A stretch of 19,012 nucleotides of DNA, taken from the NCBI GenBank assembly GCA_046727175.1, contig JBKPCD010000142.1, positions 1 to 19,012 on the forward strand. The letters are read 5' to 3'. The stretch is from JBKPCD01 sp046727175. GTDB lineage: Bacteria; Acidobacteriota; Vicinamibacteria; Vicinamibacterales; 2-12-FULL-66-21. Positions 6,759 through 13,513 of the stretch are shown one piece after another; the first letter of the stretch is position 1, and every line of letters starts with the position of its first letter. The position numbers were made by a program, and so were the translations under genes. The notes under the pieces are model-generated. The model saw nothing but the letters and a program-made list of their open reading frames with translations, made no database searches and was not told where the DNA came from.

Positions 6759-7352
6759 TCACAGAGTGAGCAGATACATCGCAAACAATCCTGCGCCGCC
6801 GAGAAGCGACACCAGCCCGAAGAGACGCGTGACCTTCATCTCCCACCACATCCAGAGGCCGGAAAGTACCCAGAACATCATCGCCGCGAGCACCAGGTCG
6901 ACCGAGACGGCCCAGCTCGTGTCGGCTCGGTACCCGGTCGTGTACCCGCGGCGTCGATGAAACCGCTCGAGAAATGCGTTCGGCCGAGGCTGCAATCTCT
7001 CGATGCGCAACGTGTGGTCGGTCGGCGAGTAGGTCAGACGACGAGGCGTCAGCAGATCGTTTCTGTTGATGACGATCGCGCCGTCGTTCCTGCGCGTCAC
7101 GCTGTGAGCGCCATCGAGACCAAACGACGTGAGGATCTGCGTCGAGATCATTTTCAAATCCGCTTGCTCCGGGAACACGCCGTCGTACACGAGCTCACGT
7201 TCGTTCTCGAAAGGCACCGGCCCTGTGCCGTACCTGGCTGTGAAGAAGGCGCGGTGATTCATCACGAGCGTGCTCGCGGCGTACATCAGGATCCAAGGGA
7301 AGAGGAACAACGCGACATACATGTGAGTGCGGCGAATGAATTTCGAGAACAT
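6759..7352 (-). CDS. PepSY-associated transmembrane protein (first of a tandem pair)
   Basis: A 197-residue membrane protein with the same plan as the gene downstream: FIRRTHMYVALFLFPWILMY near the N-terminus, a periplasmic middle with an ARYGTGPVPFENERELVYD stretch, then VLSGLWMWWEMKVTRLFG and a last helix. The two genes are tandem paralogs, probably forming a heteromeric membrane pair, which is inference. The transcript would begin in the 7353-7533 gap, which carries two hairpin repeats. No haem or flavin site beyond the conserved R-x-H of the first helix can be named. Function in iron or redox transport is a family-level guess only. Confidence 0.75.
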   Translation of the reverse strand: MFSKFIRRTHMYVALFLFPWILMYAASTLVMNHRAFFTARYGTGPVPFENERELVYDGVFPEQADLKMISTQILTSFGLDGAHSVTRRNDGAIVINRNDLLTPRRLTYSPTDHTLRIERLQPRPNAFLERFHRRRGYTTGYRADTSWAVSVDLVLAAMMFWVLSGLWMWWEMKVTRLFGLVSLLGGAGLFAMYLLTL

Positions 7353-7401
7353 AATCGTCTACCCTGACCGGGTATTATCGACCTGTTCCAACAGGGAGAC
7401 C

Positions 7402-7525
7402 GTTTCAAAACGTCTGTGGGCGCCGGCTTCAGCCGGCGCAAAGTCCGCCTGTGACGGCCGACACTTCGGGTTTTGAAACCGCATGTAGTCGACCGTTTCG
7501 CTGTAGTGTCCGGCTTCAGCCGGAC
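7402..7525. repeat. Two CCGGCTTCAGCCGG hairpins with an inverted repeat around the first
   Basis: GCGCCGGCT-TC-AGCCGGCGC at 7420-7439 forms a 9-bp stem with a two-base gap, and GTCCGGCT-TC-AGCCGGAC at 7508-7525 forms an 8-bp stem; the core CCGGCTTCAGCCGG is identical. GTTTCAAAAC (7402-7411) and GTTTTGAAAC (7470-7479) flank the first hairpin as an outer inverted repeat. The second hairpin ends 8 nt before the SDR start codon. The arrangement resembles REP-type extragenic palindromes. Confidence 0.8.
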
Positions 7526-7533
7526 CGGGATGC

Positions 7534-8280
7534 ATGAGCAAGGTACTCGTCATCACCGGCGCAAGCCGGGGCATTGGAGCAGCCACGGCGAGACTGGCAG
7601 CCGCTACCGGATACTCGGTGTGCGTCAACTACGTTCGGAATCGAGAGGCCGCCACCCGAGTCGTCGCCGATCTCGAGGCAGCAGGCGCGAGAGCGATTGC
7701 CGTTCAGGCCGACGTCTCGGTGGAGTCCGACGTGGTCCGCTTGTTCGAGACCACGGACAAGGCACTTGGGATCTCATGCGGGCTTGTGAACAACGCCGGC
7801 ATTCTCGAAACGCAGATGCGTGTCGACGCGATGAGCGCGGCTCGGCTTCATCGAGTCTTGTCGACAAATGTCATCGGGGCGTTCCTGTGCGCGCGCGAGG
7901 CCGTGCGGCGAATGTCGACGCGACACGGCGGCGCCGGCGGCGCCATCGTCAACGTCTCCTCCGGTGCGGCGCGACTCGGCTCACCCGGCGAGTACGTCGA
8001 CTACGCCGCATCGAAGGGAGCAGTCGATACGTTGACAATCGGCCTTGCGCGGGAAATCGCGGAAGAAGGGATCCGCGTCAACGCCGTGCGACCGGGGTTC
8101 ATCTATACCGAAATGCACGCGAGCGTCGGCGAGCCGGATCGTGTCGATCGTGTCAAGGCGTTCGTACCGATGAAACGTGGCGGAACCGCGGACGAAGTCG
8201 CCCGTGCGATTCTGTGGCTCCTGTCGGACGAGGCGTCCTTCACGACCGGCGCGTTCATCGATGTGACCGGGGGCAGGTAA
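7534..8280 (+). CDS. ygfF: Short-chain dehydrogenase/reductase, YgfF-like
   Basis: A classical NAD(P)-dependent SDR of 248 residues. The cofactor glycine motif GASRGIG is at 9-15, NNAG at 86-89, the catalytic serine near S143 and the Y157-x-x-x-K161 pair in EYVDYAASK. The stretches REAVRRM, GGAIVNVSS, RLGSPGEYVDYAASKGA and VRPGFIYTEMHAS match E. coli YgfF closely from memory, so the orthology is stronger than for a generic FabG-like SDR; YgfF is described as a glucose-1-dehydrogenase-like reductase whose physiological substrate is not settled. Start: ATG at 7534, just after a GGGA motif and the hairpin at 7508-7525. The next gene starts one base after its stop, so the pair is probably translationally coupled. 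Confidence 0.85.
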   Translation: MSKVLVITGASRGIGAATARLAAATGYSVCVNYVRNREAATRVVADLEAAGARAIAVQADVSVESDVVRLFETTDKALGISCGLVNNAGILETQMRVDAMSAARLHRVLSTNVIGAFLCAREAVRRMSTRHGGAGGAIVNVSSGAARLGSPGEYVDYAASKGAVDTLTIGLAREIAEEGIRVNAVRPGFIYTEMHASVGEPDRVDRVKAFVPMKRGGTADEVARAILWLLSDEASFTTGAFIDVTGGR

Positions 8281-8281
8281 A

Positions 8282-9241
8282 GTGCGCGACTGCTTTCACC
8301 TGGTGTGCTCGGCGCTCGCGGTGGTCTCGGTGACATCGACACAGCCGGATTCACCGCCGCTGGTCGACTATCACCAGCATCTTTTCAGTCCTGCGATCAC
8401 GAAACGCTCGACAGGGCTCGACACGATCACAGCGGCTGATTTGATTGCACTGCTCGATTCCGCGGGCATTCGACGCGCCCTCGTGCTTTCGACGGCGTAC
8501 CAGTTCGGTAATCCCAACAAGCCACAGCCGCAGGACGAGTACGAGGACGTCAAGGCCGAGAACGACTGGACGAGCCGCGAGGTCGCGCGGTTCCCCGATC
8601 GCCTGCGCGGCTTCTGCGGCGTCAATCCGCTGAAGGACTACGCGCTCGGCGAAATCGATAGGTGTGCGACGGATCCGCAGCTCCGGATCGGGCTCAAACT
8701 TCATTTCGGGAATTCGGACGTCGATCTCGACAACGCGGACCATGTCGAGCAGCTCCGGCGCGTGTTTCGTGCCGCAAGCGCACATCGCATGGCGATCGTC
8801 GTCCACATGCGATCGTCGGTCACGAAGAAGCGGCCGTACGGCGCGACGCAGGCGCACGTGTTCCTGTCGGAGCTCTTGCCGGCAGCCGTCGACGTCCCCG
8901 TCCAGATCGCCCATCTGGCCGGGGCCGGTGGCTACGACGACACGTCGATCGACGAGGCGCTGAGCGTGTTCGTCGAGGCGATCGCGAACGGCGATGCGCG
9001 CATGCGGCACGTCTACTTCGATGTGTCCGGCGTCGCTGGCTACGGCAACTGGAGTGAGAAAGCGGATCTCATTGCGAAGCGCGTTCGGCAGCTCGGCGTC
9101 CAACGGGTGCTCTTCGGCTCGGACGGGTACGGTCGTGGTAATCTCGCCCCTCGCGAGGCGTGGCTGGCGTTTCGAAAGCTGCCGCTGTCGGAGAGTGAAT
9201 TCCGCACGATCGCGAACAACGTCGCGCCATACATGCGGTGA
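8282..9241 (+). CDS. TIM-barrel amidohydrolase (Amidohydro_2 type)
   Basis: A 319-residue metal-dependent hydrolase or decarboxylase of the amidohydrolase superfamily. Visible ligands in order are H31 and H33 in DYHQHLF, the strand-5 histidine H175 in VVHMR, H211 in IAHLAG and D281 in LFGSDGYG; GLKLHF (K139) is in the position of the strand-4 region. This set fits the 2-pyrone-4,6-dicarboxylate lactonase / ACMSD-like group, but the substrate is not known. The first 20 residues (FHLVCSALAVVSVTS) are hydrophobic and may be a weak signal peptide or short anchor. The GTG at 8282 follows the SDR stop by one base, with GGGGGCAGG a few bases upstream acting as ribosome binding site inside the end of that gene, indicating an SDR-amidohydrolase operon. 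Confidence 0.82.
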   Translation: MRDCFHLVCSALAVVSVTSTQPDSPPLVDYHQHLFSPAITKRSTGLDTITAADLIALLDSAGIRRALVLSTAYQFGNPNKPQPQDEYEDVKAENDWTSREVARFPDRLRGFCGVNPLKDYALGEIDRCATDPQLRIGLKLHFGNSDVDLDNADHVEQLRRVFRAASAHRMAIVVHMRSSVTKKRPYGATQAHVFLSELLPAAVDVPVQIAHLAGAGGYDDTSIDEALSVFVEAIANGDARMRHVYFDVSGVAGYGNWSEKADLIAKRVRQLGVQRVLFGSDGYGRGNLAPREAWLAFRKLPLSESEFRTIANNVAPYMR

Positions 9242-9311
9242 ACAGACGCGAGCGTGTCGTACAACGTCGCGACATGCTCACAACCTGGCACGGAAACCAA
9301 TCGGTCACGAA

Positions 9312-11249
9312 TCAGGCAACCGACCTCCTCGCTCGACCCGCACGATACAGGAACACGCAGGTCGATGCGATTAGGACGATCACCACGATCGCACCGGCAG
9401 TGCCATCGAATCGCGGTGGCAACGATCTGGGCACGATCTGTGCCGTCACGAGCCCCGCAACGAGAATGCCCGCAAGCCCTTCGCCAGCGACGAGCCCAGA
9501 GGCCGCGAGGATCCCCTGATCTACATCATTCCCCTTCGGGGGCTCGGTCTCGTCGCGGCCAGTGAGCGCGCGCATGCACCCGCCGACGAAAATCGCCGCC
9601 ATGGTGCCGAGCGGTAGGTACACGCCGATCGCGAAGGCGAGTGGCGAGACGCTGCAGAGCACGGCGCCGAACGCAAGCCCGACGCCCGACAGCACGAGCC
9701 CCCACGGCAATGCTCCGGCGAGCACGCCCTCGACGATGGTCTTCATGAGCGTCGCCTGCGGTGCAGGTATGTCACGGGAGCCAAAGGTGTAGGCTGTCCC
9801 GAGCAGCATGACGGTCGCGGCGACGGCCCAGCACGCAAACGATGCGCCGATCAGCTGACCGAGCTGCTGGCGCGCTGGCGTTGCGCCCACGAGAAACCCG
9901 GTCTTGAGATCCTGCGAGATGTCCCCCGCCTTCGAAGCGGCGACGGCAACGATGGTGCCGACGGTGAGGACCGCTGCTCGCGCCGACGGATCGGTCCATC
10001 CGGCGGCCACAAAAATCGACGCGACGCCAATCAGCGTGATCAATGCGATGCCCGATGTCGGCTGCGATGACACGCCGACGATGCCGACGATGCGCGCGGC
10101 GACGGTGACGAAAAGGACGCCGAAAACGCCGACACCGGTGGCGCAGATCGCGCGCGGCAGCGCTCCCATGTTGCCGGCAAAGACACCGGGCACCAGCCCG
10201 GCGATCAGCACGACGAGCACGACCGCCGCAACCACGAACCAGCCCGGCAGGTCACGATCGCTGTCTCGCAGCGCGGCCTCGACCGGGGACCGCGAGTCCG
10301 CGACAGCTGATTGAGCGTGTGACTCGCGACCGAGGCCCCGGACCACCGCCAGGAACGCGTTCACCATCGTGGGAAGCCCCCGCACGACCGTAATGATGCC
10401 TGCTGCCGCGACAGCGCCCGCACCGATGTAACGAACGTAGCGCGACCAGATTTCGCTCGCGCTCATCGCGCCAATCAGCTTCGACGGCTCGGGATAGAGC
10501 GGCGCGCCGAGCGACGCACCAACCCAGGCGATGAGCGGCGTGAGCACGAGCGCGGAGATCACCGAGCCAGCAACGAGCACGCCGGATTGTCGATAACCGA
10601 GAATGAAGCCGACGCCCAGCAGCGCAGGCGCCAGCTCCAGCGAAACCTCGGCTTTCGGAAGTCCGGGCAAAAGTCCGTGAACGCTGCCCGGCGCAAGAAA
10701 CGCCAGCGAGATGGCCAGCTTGATGGCCGCACCCAGCGCGATGCCTCTGAAGATCCAGCCGCTCGCCGATGAGTCTCCGACGGTAGCCCGCAGCACCTCG
10801 GCGCACGCGGTCCCTTCCGGGTACGGCAGCTCGTGCTGACTTTGGACGATCAACAGTCGCCGGAGCGGGATCATCGCGGCCAGACCCAGCACTGCGCCGA
10901 AATACGCGAGCACCGCGACTTGAACGTACGGCGGAATCACGCCCCACATGAAGAGGGCGGGAATGGTGAAAATCGTCCCGGTGGCGAGTGACGTCGACGC
11001 GGACGCGATCGTCTGCGACAGGTTGGCTTCCAGAATGGTCGTGCGCGTCCGAAACAAGCGAAACAGGGCGACCGTCATCACCGCCGCCGGAATCGAGGCC
11101 GAGACGGTGAGTCCCACTCGAAGCCCGAGGTACACGTTGGCGGCGCCAAAGACGATTCCAAGGACCACGCCGGTGGCCACCGCTTTGAGCGTGAACTCGA
11201 GAGTGGCCGCCTTGCTATCGACGGTGGCCGCGTGTCTCCCGTCGATCAT
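9312..11249 (-). CDS. OPT-family oligopeptide/metal-chelate transporter
   Basis: A 645-residue polytopic inner-membrane protein with about 14-16 hydrophobic helices, the usual size for bacterial oligopeptide transporters of the OPT family, which import peptides or metal-chelator complexes by proton symport. Family-type segments include GAANVYLGLRVGLTVSASIP near the N-terminus, LPYPEGTACAEVLRA at about 142-156, LGYRQSGVLVAG, and SKAGDISQDLKTGFLVGATP in the second half. The ATG at 11249 follows AAAGG by about 5 nt. It is convergent with the amidohydrolase gene (70-bp gap without features) and divergent from the kinase-like gene, with an 82-bp shared promoter region. No regulator is nearby, so regulation is not visible. 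Confidence 0.9.
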   Translation of the reverse strand: MIDGRHAATVDSKAATLEFTLKAVATGVVLGIVFGAANVYLGLRVGLTVSASIPAAVMTVALFRLFRTRTTILEANLSQTIASASTSLATGTIFTIPALFMWGVIPPYVQVAVLAYFGAVLGLAAMIPLRRLLIVQSQHELPYPEGTACAEVLRATVGDSSASGWIFRGIALGAAIKLAISLAFLAPGSVHGLLPGLPKAEVSLELAPALLGVGFILGYRQSGVLVAGSVISALVLTPLIAWVGASLGAPLYPEPSKLIGAMSASEIWSRYVRYIGAGAVAAAGIITVVRGLPTMVNAFLAVVRGLGRESHAQSAVADSRSPVEAALRDSDRDLPGWFVVAAVVLVVLIAGLVPGVFAGNMGALPRAICATGVGVFGVLFVTVAARIVGIVGVSSQPTSGIALITLIGVASIFVAAGWTDPSARAAVLTVGTIVAVAASKAGDISQDLKTGFLVGATPARQQLGQLIGASFACWAVAATVMLLGTAYTFGSRDIPAPQATLMKTIVEGVLAGALPWGLVLSGVGLAFGAVLCSVSPLAFAIGVYLPLGTMAAIFVGGCMRALTGRDETEPPKGNDVDQGILAASGLVAGEGLAGILVAGLVTAQIVPRSLPPRFDGTAGAIVVIVLIASTCVFLYRAGRARRSVA

Positions 11250-11321
11250 GTTGGCCTTTCAAAATAGATGTGATCTCGTTCATGCGACGCGCTAGAGTAA
11301 TGACGCCTCAACACTACAACG

Positions 11322-11327
11322 AAGGAG
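11322..11327 (+). promoter_or_regulatory. Ribosome binding site fixing the start at 11332
   Basis: AAGGAG lies 4 nt before the ATG at 11332 (AAGGAGAGCC-ATG). It is the best Shine-Dalgarno sequence in this part of the window and supports translation starting upstream of the 24-bp repeats, so the repeats are translated. Confidence 0.75.
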
Positions 11328-11331
11328 AGCC

Positions 11332-12321
11332 ATGGACGGTGACAAAGTCGCGCTGCGCCCCTCGGCTTCGCTCGGGACAGGCGCCTCGGCTTCGCTCGGG
11401 ACGGCCGCGTCCGCTTCGCTCGGGACAAGCTGTCAAGAGTGTTACGGCTTGAGGTGGCGTCGTCGCGCCCGCGGTTTGCTCGGGTATCTGGCGCTGTTCT
11501 GGTTCATCGGTGCCGCGGCAACCGCACAGAGCCCCGCGACTGCCACGCGGTCAGCTCTGACGTGCACACAGATGGAGGAGTTCCTCCGAACCGCCAAGAT
11601 CGGAACGCGGCACGACCTTTCGGTCGGCGTCACCATTCCCAGCCGCGCCACCCTCGACGATGGGACGATGCAGCACGATGCCTCGATTCAGTACATCGAC
11701 GAGAGCAAGCCGCGCTTTCAAACGCTACACGGCACCGAATTGAACTTTCGCGATTCCTGGAAGTTCAATGTCGCCGGATACGAGCTGGCGAAGCTGCTCG
11801 AATTGAACATGGTGCCGCCGTACGTGGAGCGCACGGTCGCAGGCAAGCCGGCGTCCGTTTCGTGGTGGGTGAACGATGCGATGATGGAACGGGATCGGTT
11901 CAAGAAGAAGCTCGAGCCCCCGGACGTCGAAACCTGGAACGACGAGATGTACGCGGTTCGCATCTTCCACCAGTTGATCTACGACACCGACCCGAATTTC
12001 ACGAATATCCTGATCACCAAGGACTGGCGCGTCTGGATGATCGACTTCTCGCGCGCATTCCGGCTGATGAAGAACCTTCAGAACCCGAAAGACCTCGTCC
12101 GCTGCGATCGCCGATTGCTCGCGAAGCTGCGATCGCTGACGCTGGACATGCTGCAGCAGAAAATGGGGAGGTGGGTTACGAAGTCGGAGATGGAGGCCGT
12201 GATCGCGCGGCGGGATCTCATCGTGAAGTTCTTCGAGGCCGAAGTGGCGAAGAAGGGCGAGAACATGGTGCTTTATGATCTGCCGAGGACCGGCGAACCG
12301 TGCGGGATGGGCCTGCAGTAG
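11332..12321 (+). CDS. Exported protein with FAM20/HipA-like kinase fold, function unknown
   Basis: The 329-residue product has an odd leader: after MDGDKVALRP come three copies of (A/P)SASLGT, then RWRRRARGLLGYLALFWFIGAAATAQS, a signal peptide with predicted cleavage near AAATAQ (residues 61-66), so the mature part is periplasmic. It contains DSWKFNVAGYELAKLLEL (141-158, likely first helix with Glu 151), MVPPYVERTVAGK, and DTDPNFTNILI...WMIDFSRAFR (218-244), where D218/D220, N225 and D238 sit like the catalytic and metal-binding residues of PI3K/HipA/FAM20-type kinases. I recognise this as a family common in Acidobacteriota and usually called hypothetical; kinase activity is inference. The start is fixed by AAGGAG. 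The following oxidoreductase gene begins 47 nt downstream and is also exported. Confidence 0.75.
   Translation: MDGDKVALRPSASLGTGASASLGTAASASLGTSCQECYGLRWRRRARGLLGYLALFWFIGAAATAQSPATATRSALTCTQMEEFLRTAKIGTRHDLSVGVTIPSRATLDDGTMQHDASIQYIDESKPRFQTLHGTELNFRDSWKFNVAGYELAKLLELNMVPPYVERTVAGKPASVSWWVNDAMMERDRFKKKLEPPDVETWNDEMYAVRIFHQLIYDTDPNFTNILITKDWRVWMIDFSRAFRLMKNLQNPKDLVRCDRRLLAKLRSLTLDMLQQKMGRWVTKSEMEAVIARRDLIVKFFEAEVAKKGENMVLYDLPRTGEPCGMGLQ
11362..11430 (+). repeat. Three in-frame 24-bp repeats (TCGGCTTCGCTCGGGACA core)
   Basis: Units start at 11362, 11386 and 11410, the last incomplete. The shared core is TCGGCTTCGCTCGGGAC with small changes in the third unit (TCCGCT). Since 24 is divisible by 3, each adds eight residues, reading SASLGT plus two spacer residues. 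Similar GCTTCGCTCGGGAC words are a typical intergenic repeat of this kind of genome, but here they lie inside an open frame. Confidence 0.85.
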
Positions 12322-12335
12322 CTCCAAGGATTGCC

Positions 12336-12361
12336 GGGATTCGGGATTCGGGGTTCGGGGG
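12336..12361 (+). repeat. GGGATTC heptamer tract before a start codon
   Basis: GGGATTC, GGGATTC, GGGGTTC and a final GGGGG run from 12336 to 12361, with G-runs at 12336, 12343, 12350 and 12357. It ends 7 nt before the ATG at 12369, like the GGGATTA tract at 147-173, and could also form a G-quadruplex in DNA or mRNA. Confidence 0.8.
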
Positions 12362-12368
12362 CTCGGAT

Positions 12369-13505
12369 ATGGCGACAGCGACCAAGAACTGGACGCTCGG
12401 ATCCACGGTGCTGGTGTTCGCCTGCGTCTGCGTAATCGCGCCGCTGGAATCGAGGCATTCCCAGGACGGCTCACGCAAGCCTTTCCGGCTTGCGATTGCG
12501 GGTCTCGTGCACGGACATGTAAGCGGATTCCTTCGCGCCGCGCAGGCGCGCTCCGATGTGCAAATCGTCGGCATGTACGATCCCGACGTGACATTGCAGC
12601 GGAAGTACGCAGAGCGTAACGGCTTCGCCGATTCCGTACTGTTCTCCGACCTGGCAGCAATGCTCGACCGCACGAAGCCCGACGCGGTCGCGACGTTCAC
12701 CAACACGCTCGATCATCCTGTCGTGGTCGAAGCGGCGGCGGCTCGTCATATCGACGTGATGATGGAAAAGCCGCTCGCGGTAAGCATCGAGCATGCGCAG
12801 CGGATTCGCGGCGCCGCCGAACGCATCGGAATCGACGTCCTCGTCAACTTCGAGACGACGTGGTATCCGAGCCACGGCGCGATCTGGGCGCTCATCAAGG
12901 AACGCCGGGCCGCTGGAGAAATCCGCAAGATGGTGGCGCTCGACGGCCATCCCGGGCCGAACGCGATCAATGTCCAGCCGGAGTTCCTGGAGTGGCTGTC
13001 GGATCCCGCGAAGAACGGCGCCGGAGCGCTCTTCGACTTCGGCTGCTACGGCGCCAACCTGATGACGTGGCTGATGGACAACGAGCGCCCGCTCGCCGTC
13101 ACTGCTGTGACGCAGCAGTTTCAGCGCACAGTGTATCCGCGCGTCGACGACGAGGCGACCGTCGTCGTCGAGTACCCGAAAGCGCAGGGAATCATTCAGG
13201 CATCGTGGAACTGGCCGTCCAATCGCAAGGACTTCGAGGTGTACGGCGAACGCGGCTACGCGATTGCGACCGGCGGCAGCGGCCTTCGGGTCGCCCTTCA
13301 GAACGAGCCGGATCATGCCGTGACGCCGGATCCGCGAGCGGCCGACGAACGCGATTCAATCTCACATCTCATGGCCGTGGTTCGTCGTCAACGCAAACCG
13401 AACGGCCTCTCGTCGCTCGAGAACAACGTGATCGTGACGGAGATTCTCGACGCCGCGCGTCGGTCCGCGCAGGCGCACGCTCGCGTGACGCTCGTCGGCC
13501 GATAA
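12369..13505 (+). CDS. Gfo/Idh/MocA-family oxidoreductase with N-terminal signal
   Basis: A 378-residue NAD(P)-dependent sugar or cyclitol oxidoreductase. The Rossmann part starts at FRLAIAGLVHGHVSGF (39-54), a variant of the usual GxGxxG loop; the EKP motif of the family is at 133-135 (MMEKPLAV), and GALFDFGCYGANLMTWLM is in the catalytic C-terminal domain region near its usual DxGxH-like position, here with Cys-Tyr instead. TLGSTVLVFACVCVIAP (9-25) is a signal or anchor helix, without a twin-arginine motif, unusual for an enzyme needing a soluble nucleotide. I chose ATG 12369 because the earlier frame from 12300 is encoded by the GGGATTC repeat. The gene is convergent with pgl, 8 nt apart. 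Substrate unknown. Confidence 0.85.
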   Translation: MATATKNWTLGSTVLVFACVCVIAPLESRHSQDGSRKPFRLAIAGLVHGHVSGFLRAAQARSDVQIVGMYDPDVTLQRKYAERNGFADSVLFSDLAAMLDRTKPDAVATFTNTLDHPVVVEAAAARHIDVMMEKPLAVSIEHAQRIRGAAERIGIDVLVNFETTWYPSHGAIWALIKERRAAGEIRKMVALDGHPGPNAINVQPEFLEWLSDPAKNGAGALFDFGCYGANLMTWLMDNERPLAVTAVTQQFQRTVYPRVDDEATVVVEYPKAQGIIQASWNWPSNRKDFEVYGERGYAIATGGSGLRVALQNEPDHAVTPDPRAADERDSISHLMAVVRRQRKPNGLSSLENNVIVTEILDAARRSAQAHARVTLVGR

Positions 13506-13513
13506 AGCCTGGC

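Noticed and set aside
12300..12368. Upstream extension of the oxidoreductase
   Set aside because: These codons are the GGGATTC repeat and the end of the preceding gene; the plausible start is the ATG at 12369.
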